A DNA stretch of 64,000 bases from Thermoplasmata archaeon (GCA_038851035.1 JAWCLH010000001.1:31136-95135); one strand, 5' to 3'; counted from the first letter of the stretch, positions 53,612 to 63,451 are shown. Program-made: numbers and translations. The notes: generated by a model not told the origin, from the sequence alone.

Positions 53612-54496
53612 TCAGGCCACCCCCAGCCTCGAGAGAAGCGCCCTCGGTTTGACACTGTTCAGGGCCATTCCGAGCTCCTTCTTGGGGTCCATGCCCAGTG
53701 CGAGGCCCAGAACCTGCGTGATGTAGAGGATGGGCAGGCCGTAGCTCTCCTTGAAGGCCTCCTCGACGCTGGCCTGATACTCGTCGTACATTATCGCGCA
53801 GAAGGGGCAGTGGAGCACCATTGCGTCCGCGCCGGAGGCCCTGACGTCCTTGAGCTTCTCGTTGACAACCTTCATCGCGCTCTTCTCCTCAATCGCGAGA
53901 ATATCGCCCCCGCAGCAGCGATGGGCGTTCAGGTAGTCAATGGGCGTCGCTCCCGTCGCCCGAATCAGCGCGTGGAGCGAGCGTGGTCTCTTCGGGCTGT
54001 CGAAGCCGTCGAAGAGATGGCCGGGGCGCTCGTAGTGGCAGCCGTAGTGGGGCGCGAGCCTGAGCCCCCTCAGGGACCTAACCACCCTCTTTTCAATCGC
54101 CCCCACACCCACGTCCTCCAGCAGGACCCGGGAGAAGTGCCGGACTTTCACATTGCCCGAGTAGCGCCTCCCCGCCTCCTTCAGAATCGTGTTGATGCGC
54201 TCGAGCTCCCCCTCATCCTCAGCCAGCACCTTGCTCGCCTTCGTCAGCATTCCGGTGCAGGCTGAGCAGAGCGTCACCACCTCCAGCCCGCGCTCCCCCG
54301 CCTCCGCGAGGTTGCGCGCCGCCATCGCCATCGACGCTTCCCACTCCACATGACTCATCGGGTAGCCGCAGCAGGCGAAAGCAGGTACGTCAACAAACCT
54401 GATGTCGAACGCCTCCGCAACCCTTCTGGCGGAGGCCTCGTAGTTCAGCCCACGCGTCGCTATTGTGCAGCCGATGAAGAGCGCGTACTCCCTCAC
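53612..54496 (-). CDS. hdrB: Heterodisulfide reductase subunit B-like protein
   Basis: 294 residues. Two Cys-rich CCG domains that bind the noncubane [4Fe-4S] clusters in HdrB: first with FACCGYPMSHVEW near residue 40 and TLCSACTGML near 75; second with GCHYERPG near 152, HRCCGGDILAIE near 192 and HCPFCAIMYDEYQ near 230. The substrate in methanogens is CoM-S-S-CoB; in other organisms related proteins act on different disulfides such as DsrC, so the substrate here is open. Overlaps hdrC by 4 bp. Confidence 0.93.
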   Translation of the reverse strand: MREYALFIGCTIATRGLNYEASARRVAEAFDIRFVDVPAFACCGYPMSHVEWEASMAMAARNLAEAGERGLEVVTLCSACTGMLTKASKVLAEDEGELERINTILKEAGRRYSGNVKVRHFSRVLLEDVGVGAIEKRVVRSLRGLRLAPHYGCHYERPGHLFDGFDSPKRPRSLHALIRATGATPIDYLNAHRCCGGDILAIEEKSAMKVVNEKLKDVRASGADAMVLHCPFCAIMYDEYQASVEEAFKESYGLPILYITQVLGLALGMDPKKELGMALNSVKPRALLSRLGVA

Positions 54497-55098
54497 CCCT
54501 GCCCACCCCCCCTGCGCCCCTCCGATTTCTCCGTGCCACCGGCCTCTGACGGCCCCGCGGCCTCATTCGCGAGTACGTGAAGGCCCCTGCTCACGAGAAT
54601 CGCCCTCGTCGGCCCAGCCTCCTCTTTTATCTCGGGCAGGGAGAGCTTCCTCCTCTGCCGGTTGTCGAAGTCGGAGACCTCGATGAGCCTCCCCCTCTGG
54701 CACAGCAGCCCCACCGCGCCCCTGAAGGCTTTGTGCACCAGCCCTTCCCTGACCGCGATGTGCTGGAGGGCCTGCATTATCAGCGTGGGCTTGACGTCCT
54801 GCGGGCAGCGCTCGAAGCAGTTGTAGCAGCCCGAGCAGAGCCATATCGCGGGGCTCGTCAGGACCCTCCTCCTCATGCCTAAAATGACCATTCTTATTAT
54901 CCGTCTGGGGTCGTAGCGCGGGTCCACCTCTCCGACCGGGCATATCGCGACGCAGGTTCCGCACTGGAAGCAGCGGAGTATGTTCTCGCCGCCGTGCTCG
55001 CGCGCCACCTCCGCGGCGAAGCCGGGATCGAGCTCCGACTCATCGACCTCCTCGAGCCCCACTCGCCCAGAGGCCGCCTCCTCCACCATCGCCCTCAC
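54493..55098 (-). CDS. hdrC: Heterodisulfide reductase subunit C-like protein
   Basis: 201 residues. Two [4Fe-4S] motifs, CFQCGTCVAICPVGEVDPRY near 43 and CSGCYNCFERCPQDVKPT near 88, with the HdrC helix DPRRIIRMVILGMRRRVL in between. It passes electrons from HdrA to HdrB. The last 45 residues are a Gly/Arg/Glu low-complexity tail. First gene of the eight-gene operon. GTG 55098 is preceded by AGGAGGATA; ATG 55089 is a possible alternative. The TATA region is at 55143-55156. Confidence 0.92.
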   Translation of the reverse strand: MRAMVEEAASGRVGLEEVDESELDPGFAAEVAREHGGENILRCFQCGTCVAICPVGEVDPRYDPRRIIRMVILGMRRRVLTSPAIWLCSGCYNCFERCPQDVKPTLIMQALQHIAVREGLVHKAFRGAVGLLCQRGRLIEVSDFDNRQRRKLSLPEIKEEAGPTRAILVSRGLHVLANEAAGPSEAGGTEKSEGRRGGGQG

Positions 55099-55142
55099 TA
55101 TCCTCCTGACGCTCTTCTTCAGCGGAGCGAATGCAGGAATTA

Positions 55143-55156
55143 ATTATATATTTATT
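55143..55156 (-). promoter_or_regulatory. TATA region of the Hdr/Nuo operon
   Basis: Strong AT block AATAAATATATAAT on the minus strand, about 45-58 bp before the hdrC start. Unlike many genes here, this leaves a leader of about 20 nt with a good ribosome site. Confidence 0.6.
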
Positions 55157-55196
55157 GGAGACGGGCTCCGGGGAGAGCAATGATGGGTCCGAATCG

Positions 55197-56882
55197 CTAC
55201 GGGGCGGCCCTTTTCAGAGTCCATCTGACCACAGCCGCCATGGCGGTGACCAATGCCACCCCTGCCCCGAACCCCGGCGTCTCCCTCTTTTCCACCTTGA
55301 AGGTCACATTGGCGCTGTCGAACCCCCCGCGCCCGTCGTGGACGGTCAGCGAGACTCTGTGGGTCCCGGGCCCGAACTTCCTCGACACGATTGTGTCGTT
55401 GCCTACGAGCCTCGTGCCCTCCATCCAGATAAAGAAGAGCCTGTCGCCGTCGGGGTCGAAGGAGCCGGAGGCATCGAGCCTGACGACGTCCCCCTCCTTG
55501 AACACCTTCCCCTGCGGGGGGCTCGTTATCATCGCCGTTGGCGCGTGGTTGGGCGGTGGTCCGAGCTCCGGAATCTCGTACCAGCTCTCCTCCAGCCCGA
55601 GCTCCGGGTCGTGCTCCACCCTCCAGCCGCACGGGTAGCTGACCCCGCCCAGCACCATCAAACCAGTGTAGAGGCCCCTGTCGGTTCCGGCCGAAAAGCC
55701 CCTGAAGCCATGAATCTGAACAAACGCGCTGTCTTGCGAGCCCTCCGAGCCCTCGCTTGCCCACACGCCCGCGACGCTCGCCCACGTGACATTCCCGACC
55801 CTCTCGCGCCCGCAGGCGAGCTCAACCCGTCTCGCCTCCGCCCTCGACGGCACCTCGGCAGGGTCCGGAGGCGCCGCCTCGGGAATGAGCTGTGAAAGCG
55901 CGTCTGCGGCGACCTCGACACCGGCCCCTGAGGAGTAGCCCGCCCTCTCGGTTGAGTTGAGGGCCCTCCTCGCGAGGTCTACGGTCATCCATTGAGGCGC
56001 GGATGTGGAGAGGGTGGAGCCCACAATTGTCCTCCATTCCACGACGAGGCGCGGGTTGGCGTTGAGCGGCTCCGGGTCCCAGCCCTCGATACAGATGCTG
56101 GCCTTTAACGATGCGTGAACGACGGTTCCGTTGTATATCCTTGCGCCGGCCGGCCTTACTTCAACCCCGGTGCCGTTCACGTCGAGCGAAAGGTTGAAGA
56201 AGGGCAGCTCCCCCTCGACCCTGTCGGTCCACACCCTGAGGCGGAAACTCAGCCTCACGGAGTTAAGGAGCCCGTCACCGAGCGAGTCGTTTCCCACGCC
56301 TCCGTTGCCTATGGCGGCGTAGCCGAGGCCGGTTGCCGTCAGGTTGAAGCTCAGGCTCTTCACGACTTCTCCGCCGAGCTCCTCTGTCTCTTCCGTCACC
56401 GGTCCCCTCGTCCAGTCCTGCCAAAGGGAAACCGCCTTATAGACCATCTCTCGCGCCAGTATCTGGTCCGGCGTAAGAGGCAGAGCCGAGCGCGACACAT
56501 TCGCAAGACCGTCTCCATCGGTGTCGTTGAACTCATAGATTCCGATCAGCCTATGAATCACCAGGGTTCTGACACAAAGGGGAAGCGAGGTGTTGATTAT
56601 TCTGCCTCGGGAGTCGTGCAGCTCGGCGGCTCCGACGGACCTCGCCCAAGAGGCCATCACCGAGACGGGGCCCCCGGCCGCGCGCCACCCGCTCCCGTAG
56701 ACCACGGCCACCCAAGCGTTGCCGGATGGCGACCTAAGCATCACGTAGTCCCCCCCGCCGAGAAATGCCTCGGGAAAGCTCCCCTCCTCTCTCAATGGGA
56801 GCTCCTGCGAGCTGCAGGACAGCAATCCGGAGGTAGAGCAGAGCAGGAGGCCAATGAGTAGAGCGGCGAAGAAACTTCTCAC
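55197..56882 (-). CDS. Secreted PKD-domain protein with PGF-CTERM-like C-terminus
   Basis: 561 residues from GTG 56882 (TTG 56900 possible). Signal peptide MRSFFAALLIGLLLCSTSG. The large central part (about 30-400) is a beta-rich exported domain with many N-x-T/S sequons and one DTDGDG calcium-type motif; not recognised. Near 450-530 is a PKD domain (DASGSFDPDGDRLFFIW, VSLTVHDGRGGFDSANV). The C-terminus ETPGFGAGVALVTAMAAVVR followed by Lys/Arg fits the PGF-CTERM sorting signal, implying archaeosortase-mediated lipid anchoring. TATA at 56909-56917 fits a leaderless GTG start. It lies upstream of the Hdr operon on the same strand. Confidence 0.83.
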   Translation of the reverse strand: MRSFFAALLIGLLLCSTSGLLSCSSQELPLREEGSFPEAFLGGGDYVMLRSPSGNAWVAVVYGSGWRAAGGPVSVMASWARSVGAAELHDSRGRIINTSLPLCVRTLVIHRLIGIYEFNDTDGDGLANVSRSALPLTPDQILAREMVYKAVSLWQDWTRGPVTEETEELGGEVVKSLSFNLTATGLGYAAIGNGGVGNDSLGDGLLNSVRLSFRLRVWTDRVEGELPFFNLSLDVNGTGVEVRPAGARIYNGTVVHASLKASICIEGWDPEPLNANPRLVVEWRTIVGSTLSTSAPQWMTVDLARRALNSTERAGYSSGAGVEVAADALSQLIPEAAPPDPAEVPSRAEARRVELACGRERVGNVTWASVAGVWASEGSEGSQDSAFVQIHGFRGFSAGTDRGLYTGLMVLGGVSYPCGWRVEHDPELGLEESWYEIPELGPPPNHAPTAMITSPPQGKVFKEGDVVRLDASGSFDPDGDRLFFIWMEGTRLVGNDTIVSRKFGPGTHRVSLTVHDGRGGFDSANVTFKVEKRETPGFGAGVALVTAMAAVVRWTLKRAAP

Positions 56883-56908
56883 GCGACCACCGTCGCGCAA
56901 TTCCTTTG

Positions 56909-56917
56909 ATATTTATT
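56909..56917 (-). promoter_or_regulatory. TATA box of the PKD-protein gene
   Basis: AATAAATAT on the minus strand, 27-35 bp before GTG 56882, which argues for that start and a leaderless mRNA. Confidence 0.5.
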
Positions 56918-56971
56918 AAATATTATTATCTAAAACTTATTTGCGGGATTATTTGTGGGAGTGAGTGCGGC

Positions 56972-58633
56972 TCAGGGCCTTAGCTCCGGTGGCAGGCCCT
57001 CGATGCCACCGGCGCGGTAGTAGGACGCCATTATCCTGTTCACGTCATCGTAGGCGACAATGTTCCTGTCTACCATCTGTTTCAGAATCTTGGCGCGGGC
57101 CTTTAGCTCATCGTATATCATCCTCTTGTCCTCGAACTTCAGCCGGGGCGCTATTTTCTCCTCGAGGATAAAGGAGTTGTTCATGCCCCTGAAGAAGTGA
57201 GTATCGGTGAACGGGTCCCATCTAAAAACGGACCTCGTCAGCACCCCGTCCAGGTCCTTGGAGTAGCGGATGATCTCGTCAACAGATATCACCCGCCTTA
57301 TGAGCCTGCCCCCTTCATAGAGTGATGACTGGAAAACCACGACATTCAGGTTGTCCATGAACCTTATTGGTACATTGATGGGCTCGCCCGTGAACCGCTG
57401 TATCAGCTGCTTGGTAGATGGGGCGTGGAATGTCGAGAGCACGGAGTGGCCCGTCTGCATCGCCTGGAACATCACCGACCCCTCCTTGCCCCTGACCTCC
57501 CCGACGATGATGTAGTTCGGCCTCGACCTCAGGGCAGCCCTCACAAGGTCGAAGAGCTCGACCCTTGAGCCCTCCGGGCCCACGTCCCTCGTTATCAGCC
57601 TCTGCCAAACCGGCTGGGGGGCTATGACCTCGGGTGTGTCCTCGGCGGAGTAGACTTTGTGGTTGTGGTTGATGAACGTGAGAATGGCGTTTAGGGTGGT
57701 GGTCTTGCCCGAAGCGGTCTCGCCGCTAACGATAAGGCTCATTCCGTTCTCCAAGCAGAGCCAGATATACGCCGCTATCTCGGTATTGAGGGTCCCGAAC
57801 TTTATCAGGGCGGTCACGGTGAAAGGCTTCTCACTGAACTTCCTTATCGTGAAGCTCGAGCCCTTCCTGCTCACGTCCTCGCTGTAGACTATGTTGATGC
57901 GGCTCCCATCGGGCAGGGCACCGTCAATGATTGGTTTTGCGTCAGAGACGGGCTTCCCGATTCTCTCCGACATGGTCCTGAGGAACTCGTCGAGCTCCGC
58001 GGCGTCCCTGAACCTGACGTTTGTCGCCATCATCCCGAAGACCTTGTGGACTATATACAGGTCCGCGGTACCGATGGAGTGAATATCTTCTATGTAGGGG
58101 TCCCGGATGATGGGCTCGAGGGGCCCGTGCTCGATGATGTTGCGAATCATGTAGTATTTTATAGTTTCGAACTCCTTGGGGGTCACGAGAATTTTCTTTG
58201 TCTCGAAACCTGTCAACCTGCTGGAGAGCCAGCCAGTGACGGGGGACTCCTTCTGAGTCGTGACCTTGCGCATCAGCCGGTCCAGTACCTGGGCGAATTC
58301 CTCCCTAGTCTCATGGGGCTTCTCGTAGGGCGCCTCCTTGAGGATGGCCTCCTGAATTTGCTCGTACTTGGCCCGCGTCTCCTCCGGCATCATCGGCTCG
58401 ATGGTGATGTATCGCTTCCCGCTGGTGCCCAGCTTGTAGACGTGGATAAACATCGGGTCCTGGACAGGGTAGAGGAAGTTGAACTCCTTCATTTTGGCCA
58501 TGTCGCTTTGTAGCTGGACGTAGAACTCCGGCAGCTTATTCCCCTCTGCGCTCCACTTCTGCAGATAGGCGGCCAGATGGGGGTTGCGCTGGATGGCCTC
58601 CTGGAACTTTTTCTGCCGATCCTGAATTACCAT
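56972..58633 (-). CDS. arlI: Archaellum/type IV pilus motor ATPase ArlI (FlaI)
   Basis: 553 residues. N-terminal domain typical of ArlI (about 1-200), then Walker A LIVSGETASGKTTTLNAI near 300, VYSAEDTPEVIAPQ, IIVGEVRGKEGSVMFQAMQT (Walker B) and VLSTFHAPSTKQLIQRFTGE (His box). Hexameric ATPase that powers archaellum assembly and rotation. ArlH is encoded 180 bp upstream on the same strand, the standard order. The expected platform gene arlJ does not follow; a surface protein gene does. The promoter at 58665-58674 suggests that arlI can also be transcribed on its own. Confidence 0.93.
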   Translation of the reverse strand: MVIQDRQKKFQEAIQRNPHLAAYLQKWSAEGNKLPEFYVQLQSDMAKMKEFNFLYPVQDPMFIHVYKLGTSGKRYITIEPMMPEETRAKYEQIQEAILKEAPYEKPHETREEFAQVLDRLMRKVTTQKESPVTGWLSSRLTGFETKKILVTPKEFETIKYYMIRNIIEHGPLEPIIRDPYIEDIHSIGTADLYIVHKVFGMMATNVRFRDAAELDEFLRTMSERIGKPVSDAKPIIDGALPDGSRINIVYSEDVSRKGSSFTIRKFSEKPFTVTALIKFGTLNTEIAAYIWLCLENGMSLIVSGETASGKTTTLNAILTFINHNHKVYSAEDTPEVIAPQPVWQRLITRDVGPEGSRVELFDLVRAALRSRPNYIIVGEVRGKEGSVMFQAMQTGHSVLSTFHAPSTKQLIQRFTGEPINVPIRFMDNLNVVVFQSSLYEGGRLIRRVISVDEIIRYSKDLDGVLTRSVFRWDPFTDTHFFRGMNNSFILEEKIAPRLKFEDKRMIYDELKARAKILKQMVDRNIVAYDDVNRIMASYYRAGGIEGLPPELRP

Positions 58634-58812
58634 GCACTCTCAATTCAAGTAAAACGATGGAGTGGATATTAAGCTTTTCTCGCCGAGCGCGAAACGGGTG
58701 GCTCGAGGCTCTTCAAAGCCCCACAGGCTCCAAAGGGCTTCGCCCAGACCTCATGCGCCTCAGCCCCAGCCCCCCGGCAGAGGGTCCGGGGCTCCGAGTC
58801 TCACGCGTCGCG
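58634..58812. promoter_or_regulatory. arlH-arlI intergenic region with arlI promoter
   Basis: Contains CTTAATATCC on the minus strand (58665-58674), 32-41 bp before the arlI ATG. The other 120 bp hold no recognisable gene. Confidence 0.45.
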
Positions 58813-59508
58813 TCAGGCGACAGTGGTGATATCGATGATGAAACCGACCTTGGGCTCGATTCGGAACCCGGTCACCTCGACAATCGGCATCACAGACTGG
58901 ACGTATCTGTTCACGAATATTGATCTCGAGGTCGTTCCCTCTATTATCCTGGTCTGGATGGACATCAGTATGTCCGCGTCCGACTTGAGAGGTGCCATCA
59001 CGCTCTCAGGCAGCTCCCCCTCCTCAATGGTGAGGATAATGGTCTTATTCATCCCGGCCAGCTTTTTGAAAAATGCGAGCACTTTTATTATCCTCTCCTC
59101 ATCTATGTCGTTCTTGACGAGCGATGAGAAGGTGTCGAAAAAGACGATGTCCCTCTCGTAGAGCTGCTTTGAGCTCATCACCCTGCCCAGAAAGTCCCCC
59201 CTAGATATCGCCCTCCCTATCAGTGGATAGACCGGGATGAAGAGGAGCTCCCTGTTCAGTAGGTAGTTGACGATGTTATAGTCCAGTGACTTCATCTGGT
59301 CCAGAAAACCCTTGGTCGTGAACTCTGTGGAGACCATGGTCACGGAATGGCCATTCTTGAGGAAACCATAGAGGAGGCGCTGGGCGACCGCGCTCTTGCC
59401 CGAGCCGTATTTGCCGATGATGACGCAGATAGCTCCCTTCGGAAACCCGCCCCCGAGGTTGCGGTGGAGGCCGTCCCTCTCTAGCTCTATTTTATACAGC
59501 TCGGGCAT
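58813..59508 (-). CDS. arlH: Archaellum motor regulator ArlH (FlaH), RecA/KaiC-like
   Basis: 231 residues, single RecA-like domain. It starts LGGGFPKGAICVIIGKYGSG (Walker A GKYGSGKS at about 32-39), then the strand TMVSTEFTTKGFLDQM, RDIVFFDTFSSLVKND (Walker B) and IILTIEEGELPESVM. ArlH binds ATP and sits under ArlI in the archaellar motor. Length and motif set match the family. ATG at 59508 with TATA CTTAAATTTTA (plus strand 59535-59545) 27-37 bp upstream, hence probably leaderless. Downstream partner arlI is on the same strand. Confidence 0.92.
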   Translation of the reverse strand: MPELYKIELERDGLHRNLGGGFPKGAICVIIGKYGSGKSAVAQRLLYGFLKNGHSVTMVSTEFTTKGFLDQMKSLDYNIVNYLLNRELLFIPVYPLIGRAISRGDFLGRVMSSKQLYERDIVFFDTFSSLVKNDIDEERIIKVLAFFKKLAGMNKTIILTIEEGELPESVMAPLKSDADILMSIQTRIIEGTTSRSIFVNRYVQSVMPIVEVTGFRIEPKVGFIIDITTVA

Positions 59509-59685
59509 GACAGAACTGAAATGGGGGAGATTGGCTTAAATTTTACGAGAGATGCTCCGGCGGGGCTTGTCCCGCACAGACCCTCTCGCTAGCTGGCTCC
59601 TCCGCGCCCGCCCCTCCCCCTCGCAGCCGGGCCAGTGCCTTTTTCCACCGCCCCAATGACGCGCCCGATGACCCCGGGCACCGAC
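59509..59685. promoter_or_regulatory. arlH promoter region
   Basis: Minus-strand TATA TAAAATTTAAG at 59535-59545. The remaining 140 bp up to the NAD-kinase-like stop show no further feature. Confidence 0.45.
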
Positions 59686-60873
59686 TCAGCCCACGGCACC
59701 TTCCCCTCGCTCAGGCGTTGCCCCGCGCACTCCCTCAACCCTCACCGGCCTGAGCGTGACCTGTCTATAGCCCGTGACCACGAAGAGGCTCCTTCCGTCG
59801 AAGAGCCGGTCGAGCTCCGGGTCCCCCGTGTCCACCCTCAGGACAGGCGTCCTGGCGAGCTTGGCGGGCGTCGCCACGACCTCGATGTTCTTCAGCCCGA
59901 CCCTCCGCACGACCTCCGGGCTCAGCTGGAGATTCCCCCTCCCGAGAATGAAGCCCTGGGCCCCGATAGGGCTCAGGACGAGAGCGGCCGCCGGGTAGTT
60001 CTCGAGCAGCTCCAGCAGTGTGCGCTCGTCCGCGTCCGCCGCCACCAGCTTTCCCTGATGAACCGCGTCCACACCGAGCAAGGTCTTCTTGACCCCCAGC
60101 CTCTCCGCCACAGCCTGAACCGTCGAGCCCGGTCCGAGAATAAGAAGTGTGCGTTTGCGGTCCCCAAGCTTCTCGACAATCCAATCCGCGATTCCTTTTT
60201 TCACCTCCTCCTCCGATTCCGACTCAATCATGAGCTTCCCGGTCTGTATGAAGTTCGGCTCGTGCGGGGCCCTCGCAAGGCCGAACAGTTTTACCCTCCA
60301 CTCCCCCTTCCGGTACAGCTCCTCGTCAAGATCCATTATCTCGACCTGTGTCTCCTCGAGCCTCCCATCCAGAAACTCTTGAAGAATCTCACTCACGACC
60401 ACCGGGTTGACGCCGAAGACGCCGGAGTGCATCTTCACGCCGGCCGGAATGCCGAGTATTGGGACCTCCTCTCCCACGGTCTCGAATATGTCGCGGGCGG
60501 TTCCGTCGCCACCGCAGAAAAGAATCAGCTCCACACCCCGCTCCTTCATTACACGGCAGGAAATCTTTGTGTCATCCGCACTCGTTACCGGCGGCGGTCT
60601 GTATACCACCTCGAACTCCCCGGGCTGCCATCCCGCCTCAAGCAGCTCGCTCTCCCCCATTGGCCCGCCGGCCGTGAGCCATTTGACGTCGACCTTGGCG
60701 GCGTAGATGTCCCTCGCCTCCCTGAGCGCGCGCAGCGTGGATATAGCCCTCCCCGGAGCGACTGGAGAGGCGCCCCTCCTCAGGGCCTCCCCGCTAACGC
60801 CGTCCGTCCCCTTCAGGCCCACGCGCCCCCCCATGCCGGCGATGGGGTTGACTATTAGGCCTATCTTTTTCAC
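59686..60873 (-). CDS. ATP-NAD kinase family protein (AcoX-like)
   Basis: 395 residues, longer than a classical NAD kinase. N-terminus KKIGLIVNPIAGMGGRVGLK; GGDGTARDIFE near residue 120 is the conserved GGDG nucleotide site; GIPAGVKMHSGVFGVNP follows, and further TLLILGPGSTVQAVAERLGV and LSPIGAQGFILGRGNLQLSP. This set is that of the AcoX/ATP-NAD kinase-like group, whose members phosphorylate NAD or related compounds; exact substrate unproven. Start GTG at 60873 with a TATA-like AATTATTTAGG 21-31 bp upstream. Lies after kbl on the same strand. Confidence 0.85.
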   Translation of the reverse strand: MKKIGLIVNPIAGMGGRVGLKGTDGVSGEALRRGASPVAPGRAISTLRALREARDIYAAKVDVKWLTAGGPMGESELLEAGWQPGEFEVVYRPPPVTSADDTKISCRVMKERGVELILFCGGDGTARDIFETVGEEVPILGIPAGVKMHSGVFGVNPVVVSEILQEFLDGRLEETQVEIMDLDEELYRKGEWRVKLFGLARAPHEPNFIQTGKLMIESESEEEVKKGIADWIVEKLGDRKRTLLILGPGSTVQAVAERLGVKKTLLGVDAVHQGKLVAADADERTLLELLENYPAAALVLSPIGAQGFILGRGNLQLSPEVVRRVGLKNIEVVATPAKLARTPVLRVDTGDPELDRLFDGRSLFVVTGYRQVTLRPVRVEGVRGATPERGEGAVG

Positions 60874-60893
60874 GCGCCCACGAATTCCATGGC

Positions 60894-60904
60894 CCTAAAT
60901 AATT
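60894..60904 (-). promoter_or_regulatory. TATA-like box of the NAD-kinase-like gene
   Basis: AATTATTTAGG on the minus strand, 21-31 bp upstream of GTG 60873, in the 54-bp gap after kbl. Confidence 0.4.
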
Positions 60905-60927
60905 GTTGGCCGGGGTTCAGATTAGAC

Positions 60928-62139
<1,212 letters not shown>

Positions 62140-62155
62140 TCCCGTTCACCCTCCC

Positions 62156-63211
62156 TTATTTCCCCGGATATAGCACGACCTTGCCAGAGTTTCCGCTCCT
62201 CATAGCGGCCATGCCCTTCTCGAACTCACTCATTGGGAATTTGTGTGTTATGATGGGGTCGACATTCAGTCCGGCCTTGAAAAGACCGGCCATCCTGTAC
62301 CATGTGTCCCACATCAATCTTCCATTTATTCCATAAATGTTGACGTATTTGAACACCACGTCTTTTGAAAGGTCGATGGTTGAGGGCTCTCCGAAGACTC
62401 CCAGGAGCGAGAGCTCCCCGCCCTGCCTGAGCATCTTCAGACAGGTCGTGATGGCGGTGGCGTCGCCGGCGTTCTCCAGAACGACGTCAGCCCCCCTGCC
62501 GTCGGTGTGCTCCTTTACGAACTTCACGGGGTCCGTCTCCGCGCTTAGAATGGCGTGGTCCGCCCCCATCTTTTTCGCGAGCTCGGTTCGGAACTTGTTC
62601 TTACGGCCTATCGCTATGACCTGCTTCGCTCCAATTTGCTTGCAGATCCCCACCTCCATCATCCCTATCGGTCCAACGCCGAAGACCACGACGTTGCGCG
62701 TGGGCACCTGACAGCGGAAGACGGAGTGGGTTGCGTTTCCCAGAGGGTCCTGTATCGATGCCCACTCGGGCTTGAGCTTGGGGTCGTTCTTCCACGCGTT
62801 CATCGCGGGGATTTTTGCGTACTCTGCGAATATCCCCGGCACATCAACCCCGAATATCTTCGTGTTCTCGCAGATGTGCATCAGGCCCGTCCGGCAGTTG
62901 AAGCAGGTGCCGCAGGCGATGTGGCATTCACCCGAGACGTAATCGTCCACCTTTATGTTCTTTACATTTCTACCCACTTTCACAACATGCCCCGCGAACT
63001 CGTGGCCATATAGAAGTGGCGGTTTGATTCTGTTTTGGGCCCAGCCGTTCCACTCGTAAATGTGGACATCGGTTCCGCATATCGAGGCAACGTCCACTTT
63101 AATAAGCACATCGTCCGGTCCCGGCTCGGGCACCGGGACCCTCTGGATTTCAGTCCCCCCCTCCTCTCCCCGGACCTTCACGACGGCGTCCATCTTCTCA
63201 GCCAGACTCAT
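62156..63211 (-). CDS. tdh: L-threonine 3-dehydrogenase
   Basis: 351 residues from ATG 63211, chosen because MSLAEKMDAVVKV fits the family start and TATA lies 27-38 bp upstream. Zinc-dependent MDR: catalytic-zinc region VASICGTDVHIYEWNGWA and GHEFAGHV, structural zinc CHIACGTCFNCRTGLMHIC, Rossmann motif VFGVGPIGMMEVGICKQIGA, ending GKVVLYPGK. It oxidises threonine to 2-amino-3-oxobutyrate with NAD+, which kbl then cleaves. ATG is also preceded by GAGGGGGG. Cytoplasmic. Confidence 0.95.
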   Translation of the reverse strand: MSLAEKMDAVVKVRGEEGGTEIQRVPVPEPGPDDVLIKVDVASICGTDVHIYEWNGWAQNRIKPPLLYGHEFAGHVVKVGRNVKNIKVDDYVSGECHIACGTCFNCRTGLMHICENTKIFGVDVPGIFAEYAKIPAMNAWKNDPKLKPEWASIQDPLGNATHSVFRCQVPTRNVVVFGVGPIGMMEVGICKQIGAKQVIAIGRKNKFRTELAKKMGADHAILSAETDPVKFVKEHTDGRGADVVLENAGDATAITTCLKMLRQGGELSLLGVFGEPSTIDLSKDVVFKYVNIYGINGRLMWDTWYRMAGLFKAGLNVDPIITHKFPMSEFEKGMAAMRSGNSGKVVLYPGK

Positions 63212-63237
63212 CCCCCCTCGGGCGGCATTGAGAAATG

Positions 63238-63249
63238 AATTATTTAAGC
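63238..63249 (-). promoter_or_regulatory. TATA box of the tdh-kbl operon
   Basis: GCTTAAATAATTC on the minus strand, 27-38 bp upstream of the tdh ATG at 63211. Confidence 0.55.
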
Positions 63250-63451
63250 ATACCGGAGGTGAAGAACAATGTGACTGTGCATCACGGAGGGCGAGCTTGG
63301 AGGCCTTTTCTTGATATTGCAAAAGCAATGTTGAGCTTGAGAAGTAGGGCGCGAGCTTTTTTATTAATCAATTATATCCTTTGGTGTAAATAATAACAAT
63401 GTAAATATAGTCTACAAGGCTTTAGGGAGGCGAGGGGGTGACGAATTGAGG
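63250..63451. promoter_or_regulatory. Intergenic region between tdh and the right-edge secreted protein
   Basis: 200 bp, AT-rich from 63358 to 63412. A plus-strand TATA-like TGTAAATATAG at 63399-63409 lies about 45-55 bp before the ATG at 63452 and GGGAGGCGAGGGG follows, so that gene has a short leader. No gene seen inside. Confidence 0.45.

Noticed and set aside
63212..63328. 5' extension of tdh
   Set aside because: It lies upstream of the TATA box, shows no family similarity, and the family start matches ATG 63211.
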